Positions 62,040 through 64,000 of a stretch of DNA of 64,000 nt are shown here, one piece after another. The notes under the pieces are model-generated. The model was not told where the DNA came from, made no database searches, and was given only the letters and a program-made list of their open reading frames with translations. The stretch covers positions 62,001 through 126,000 of the forward strand of contig NZ_NFIT01000003.1 in assembly GCF_002159495.1 (NCBI RefSeq). Reading direction: 5' to 3'. Position numbers and translations under genes: made by a program. Numbering within the stretch: position 1 is the stretch's first letter; every line of letters starts with the position of its first letter. The DNA is from Olsenella sp. An293. GTDB lineage: Bacteria; Actinomycetota; Coriobacteriia; Coriobacteriales; Atopobiaceae.

Positions 62040-62112
62040 TTGTATACAGAAGACCAATGTTCGAGTACAATCTTACCTAGATGTTTACAACATGCTTTGT
62101 TTGTATACAGAA
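62040..62112 (+). promoter_or_regulatory. Promoter of the ATPase-subtilase pair with two palindromic sites
   Basis: TTGTATACAGAA occurs at 62040-62051 and 62101-62112; its centre TGTATACA is a perfect 8-bp palindrome. Between them lies TACAAT (62066-62071), the best -10. Two identical operator-like sites on either side of a promoter suggest repression, possibly by looping. The repressor is not identified. Confidence 0.5.
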
Positions 62113-62139
62113 TGCTTGGCAATGAATATGGAGAGGGCC

Positions 62140-63231
62140 ATGCAAGCTGAAGTGCTACGTATTATAGAGGGCGGACTCACTGGAGACAGAACCAAAGTGC
62201 TCAACTACGCCAGAACGTTGGCGGACAACTTGGAGCAGTCTGGGGACCCTCGCTTCGCGAAGCGAATACGCACGACTTTGGCGGGCAAGCGTTTCAATGT
62301 TGCGACGCTTGACGGGCTCTCTTCAAAGCCCGTAGACCAAGAAAGCCGCATGGAAATCGTCGATGTTGAGATTGTCTTGCCGGAAGACGTTGATCTCATC
62401 CTCAGCGACTTTCTCCGCAATGAGATTGACGGCGTCGTAGCAATGCGCGGCAAGCGAGACATCCTGGCACGTCACGGAATGGACGCGCAGAACTATTTGC
62501 TGCTGTATGGCCCACCTGGATGTGGAAAGACCAGCATAGCTCGCTATATAGCGGCGCAGACCGGTCTCCCGCTCGTAACAGCCCGTCTTGACAGCCTTGT
62601 ATCCTCTCTGCTTGGGAGTACCGCAAAGAACATTCGTAAGGTATTCGATTACGCGGCAAAGCAAGAATGCGTGCTGTTTCTCGATGAGTTTGACGTGGTC
62701 GCAAAGCGCCGAGATGACGAAAACGAGCTTGGGGAGCTTAAGCGGGTGGTGAACAGCCTTCTTCAGAATATCGACTCGTTCGGTGAGGGGAGCATCCTCA
62801 TTGCCGCGACGAACCATCAGGATCTGCTGGACCCCGCCGTCTGGCGTAGGTTCAACAAGGTCATAGAGGTTCCCATGCCCGCGAATGGCGAGCTTGAAGC
62901 ATATGCTCAGCGTTTCATTCAGCCCTGCATGTCTACGAGAATTAAACCGAAGCTCTATAGCGCGCTTGGGGGCCTTAGCTTTTCGGATCTCAGCACGGCA
63001 ACCAAGAACGCATTCTATAGCGCCACGCTCGAAGGTTTAGACGGCATGTTTACGGCATACCATCTCGCACGTGAAACGTATCTTCTCAAGCATCACAGGC
63101 TTGATGACCAGGAGGGTTTTATCCGCTATCTCATCGATGCGGGATGCACCTTGAGAGAAATCCATGAGAGGACATCAATATCGATGCGTCGCATCCAAAC
63201 GGTTTCTCGAGCAGCAAGAAGTGAGGAGTAG
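62140..63231 (+). CDS. ietA: AAA+ ATPase, IetA-like
   Basis: 363 residues from ATG 62140, chosen because GGAGAGG at 62130-62136 is well spaced; ATG 62122 and 62128 are alternatives. An N-terminal helical region (EGGLTGDRTKVLNYARTLADNLEQSG) precedes one AAA+ module: Walker A YGPPGCGKTS (about 123-132), Walker B VLFLDEFDVV (about 179), sensor 1 AATNH and arginine finger RRF. Directly followed by a subtilase gene. An AAA+ ATPase next to an S8 peptidase is the IetAS type, known for plasmid incompatibility/toxin effects and as an anti-phage system. Base composition is clearly more AT-rich than the host genes. Confidence 0.8.
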   Translation: MQAEVLRIIEGGLTGDRTKVLNYARTLADNLEQSGDPRFAKRIRTTLAGKRFNVATLDGLSSKPVDQESRMEIVDVEIVLPEDVDLILSDFLRNEIDGVVAMRGKRDILARHGMDAQNYLLLYGPPGCGKTSIARYIAAQTGLPLVTARLDSLVSSLLGSTAKNIRKVFDYAAKQECVLFLDEFDVVAKRRDDENELGELKRVVNSLLQNIDSFGEGSILIAATNHQDLLDPAVWRRFNKVIEVPMPANGELEAYAQRFIQPCMSTRIKPKLYSALGGLSFSDLSTATKNAFYSATLEGLDGMFTAYHLARETYLLKHHRLDDQEGFIRYLIDAGCTLREIHERTSISMRRIQTVSRAARSEE

Positions 63232-63233
63232 CA

Positions 63234-64000
63234 ATGCCTGATGACTTTCTGCCCATAACGGTGTTTCGTCAGCGCTCTATCGATGAGGAGCGAGTTGAGG
63301 GTCGCGGACAGAAGGAAAAGCCAAAGTGGGTCCTTACAGGAGATGACCTTGTTAATAAATCGCACGCCCTCGTGAGCGATTTCGTTGAAAGTTATGCCGA
63401 CGCTCAGCACAATCCCGACTTGCCCTACGTCTACGAAGTGACTCTAGACAAGCGCGATACCGCCAAGTCGAAACGCAGAGCGATAACAGACATGTTCGAG
63501 GTGGACGGGGCCGACGGAGCGTCCCGCGTCATGGGGATGCGCGGAAGCAAGAGCCTCATTGTCCGCGCCTGGGGCAACGAGCAGTTGCAGACGATACAAA
63601 CGCGCCTTGAAGATTACGAGCGCTACGACATGGCGCTGTCATGCATCGACTCAATCGAGAGGTTCCACCCCACAATCGAAATGGAAATCGATAAAGACGT
63701 GTATAAGGTCCGCCTACTAGACTTCGAGGAGGAAAGCTCCCCGTATGCCGAAATCTTCGAAGAACAACTCGGGAAGCTCGGCATCCCGCACAAGAAGCTG
63801 GAGTATGCAAAGGGTTTGACGGTGTATCGCATCCATGCGAGCACCGATCAGGTCAAGGCGGTGGTAGACGGAGCGGCAGGCGAGACACTGTTTTTCATTC
63901 GCCCGATGCCAAGATGTGTTGCCACGCTTGACGGCGCGTCTGGACTCGCTATTCCCGGAATACAGTCACCCAATCCGGGAGTGGACTATCCGCTCATCGG
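63234..64000 (+). CDS. ietS: Subtilase (S8 peptidase) N-terminal part, IetS-like, cut by the window edge
   Basis: 255 codons from ATG 63234 (GAGGAG at 63223-63228), two bases after the ATPase stop, open to the right edge. The visible part is the non-catalytic N-terminal region: PDDFLPITVFRQRSIDEERVEGRG, SDFVESYADAQHNPDLPYVYEVTLDKRD, SLIVRAW, LEDYERYD. It ends IQSPNPGVDYPLIG, the lead-in that in these proteases precedes the catalytic Asp strand (VLDSG). No catalytic residue is inside the window, so the protease call rests on this pattern and on the AAA+ neighbour. Confidence 0.7.
   Translation, partial: MPDDFLPITVFRQRSIDEERVEGRGQKEKPKWVLTGDDLVNKSHALVSDFVESYADAQHNPDLPYVYEVTLDKRDTAKSKRRAITDMFEVDGADGASRVMGMRGSKSLIVRAWGNEQLQTIQTRLEDYERYDMALSCIDSIERFHPTIEMEIDKDVYKVRLLDFEEESSPYAEIFEEQLGKLGIPHKKLEYAKGLTVYRIHASTDQVKAVVDGAAGETLFFIRPMPRCVATLDGASGLAIPGIQSPNPGVDYPLI

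Overview
The window is chromosomal DNA of a GC-rich actinobacterium, most likely class Coriobacteriia (Olsenella/Atopobium/Collinsella type). The indications are a division and cell-wall (dcw) cluster with sepF and divIVA but no ftsA, a mannose-family PTS operon with a DUF956 (manO-like) gene, a GDSL esterase with S-layer-homology repeats, and two tandem bleomycin-hydrolase-type PepC peptidases. Genus is inferred from gene content only.

Layout. 1-12.1 kb: the end of a sigma factor, an AI-2E-family membrane protein, a secreted SLH-anchored esterase, then alaS-ruvX-mltG-yqeG and aroK with an aroB-like gene that has lost key catalytic residues, then pepP. 12.3-15.6 kb: the manXYZ-manO PTS operon, placed between pepP and efp. 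15.7-23.7 kb: efp, an Asp23-family gene, nusB, xseB, tlyA, nadK, recN, pyrG and xerD. 24.4-44.5 kb: the dcw cluster mraZ-rsmH-ftsL-ftsI-murF-mraY-murD-ftsW-murG-murC-murB-ftsQ-ftsZ-pgeF-yggS-sepF-proC-yggT-divIVA, which builds peptidoglycan precursors, the septal synthase and the division ring. murE and ftsA are not in it. 44.6-51.1 kb: RNase P RNA (minus strand), a glucose-type EIIA, yigZ, the pepC pair and a CCA-adding enzyme.

From about 51.2 kb to the right edge lies an integrated phage-like element. Its left boundary is a 47-bp 3' remnant of tRNA-Glu(CTC) that still has the tRNA terminator beside it, so the intact tRNA and right junction should be beyond 64 kb. Inside are an independently promoted two-gene cargo module of unknown function, a minus-strand structural operon (scaffold, major capsid, neck/tail-end proteins, Dit, tail-associated protein, BppU/collagen-like baseplate protein, leucine-rich-repeat fibre) with no visible tail-tube or tape-measure gene, and a divergent AT-richer pair, an AAA+ ATPase and the start of a subtilase, matching the IetAS defence type.

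The backbone intergenic regions carry several families of palindromes. The most striking are (i) a 29-bp unit present as two head-to-head pairs upstream of two unrelated genes and (ii) hairpin elements whose core is conserved while the flanking stems differ in sequence yet remain self-complementary, including one element apparently inserted inside another. No CRISPR array or complete tRNA or rRNA gene was found.
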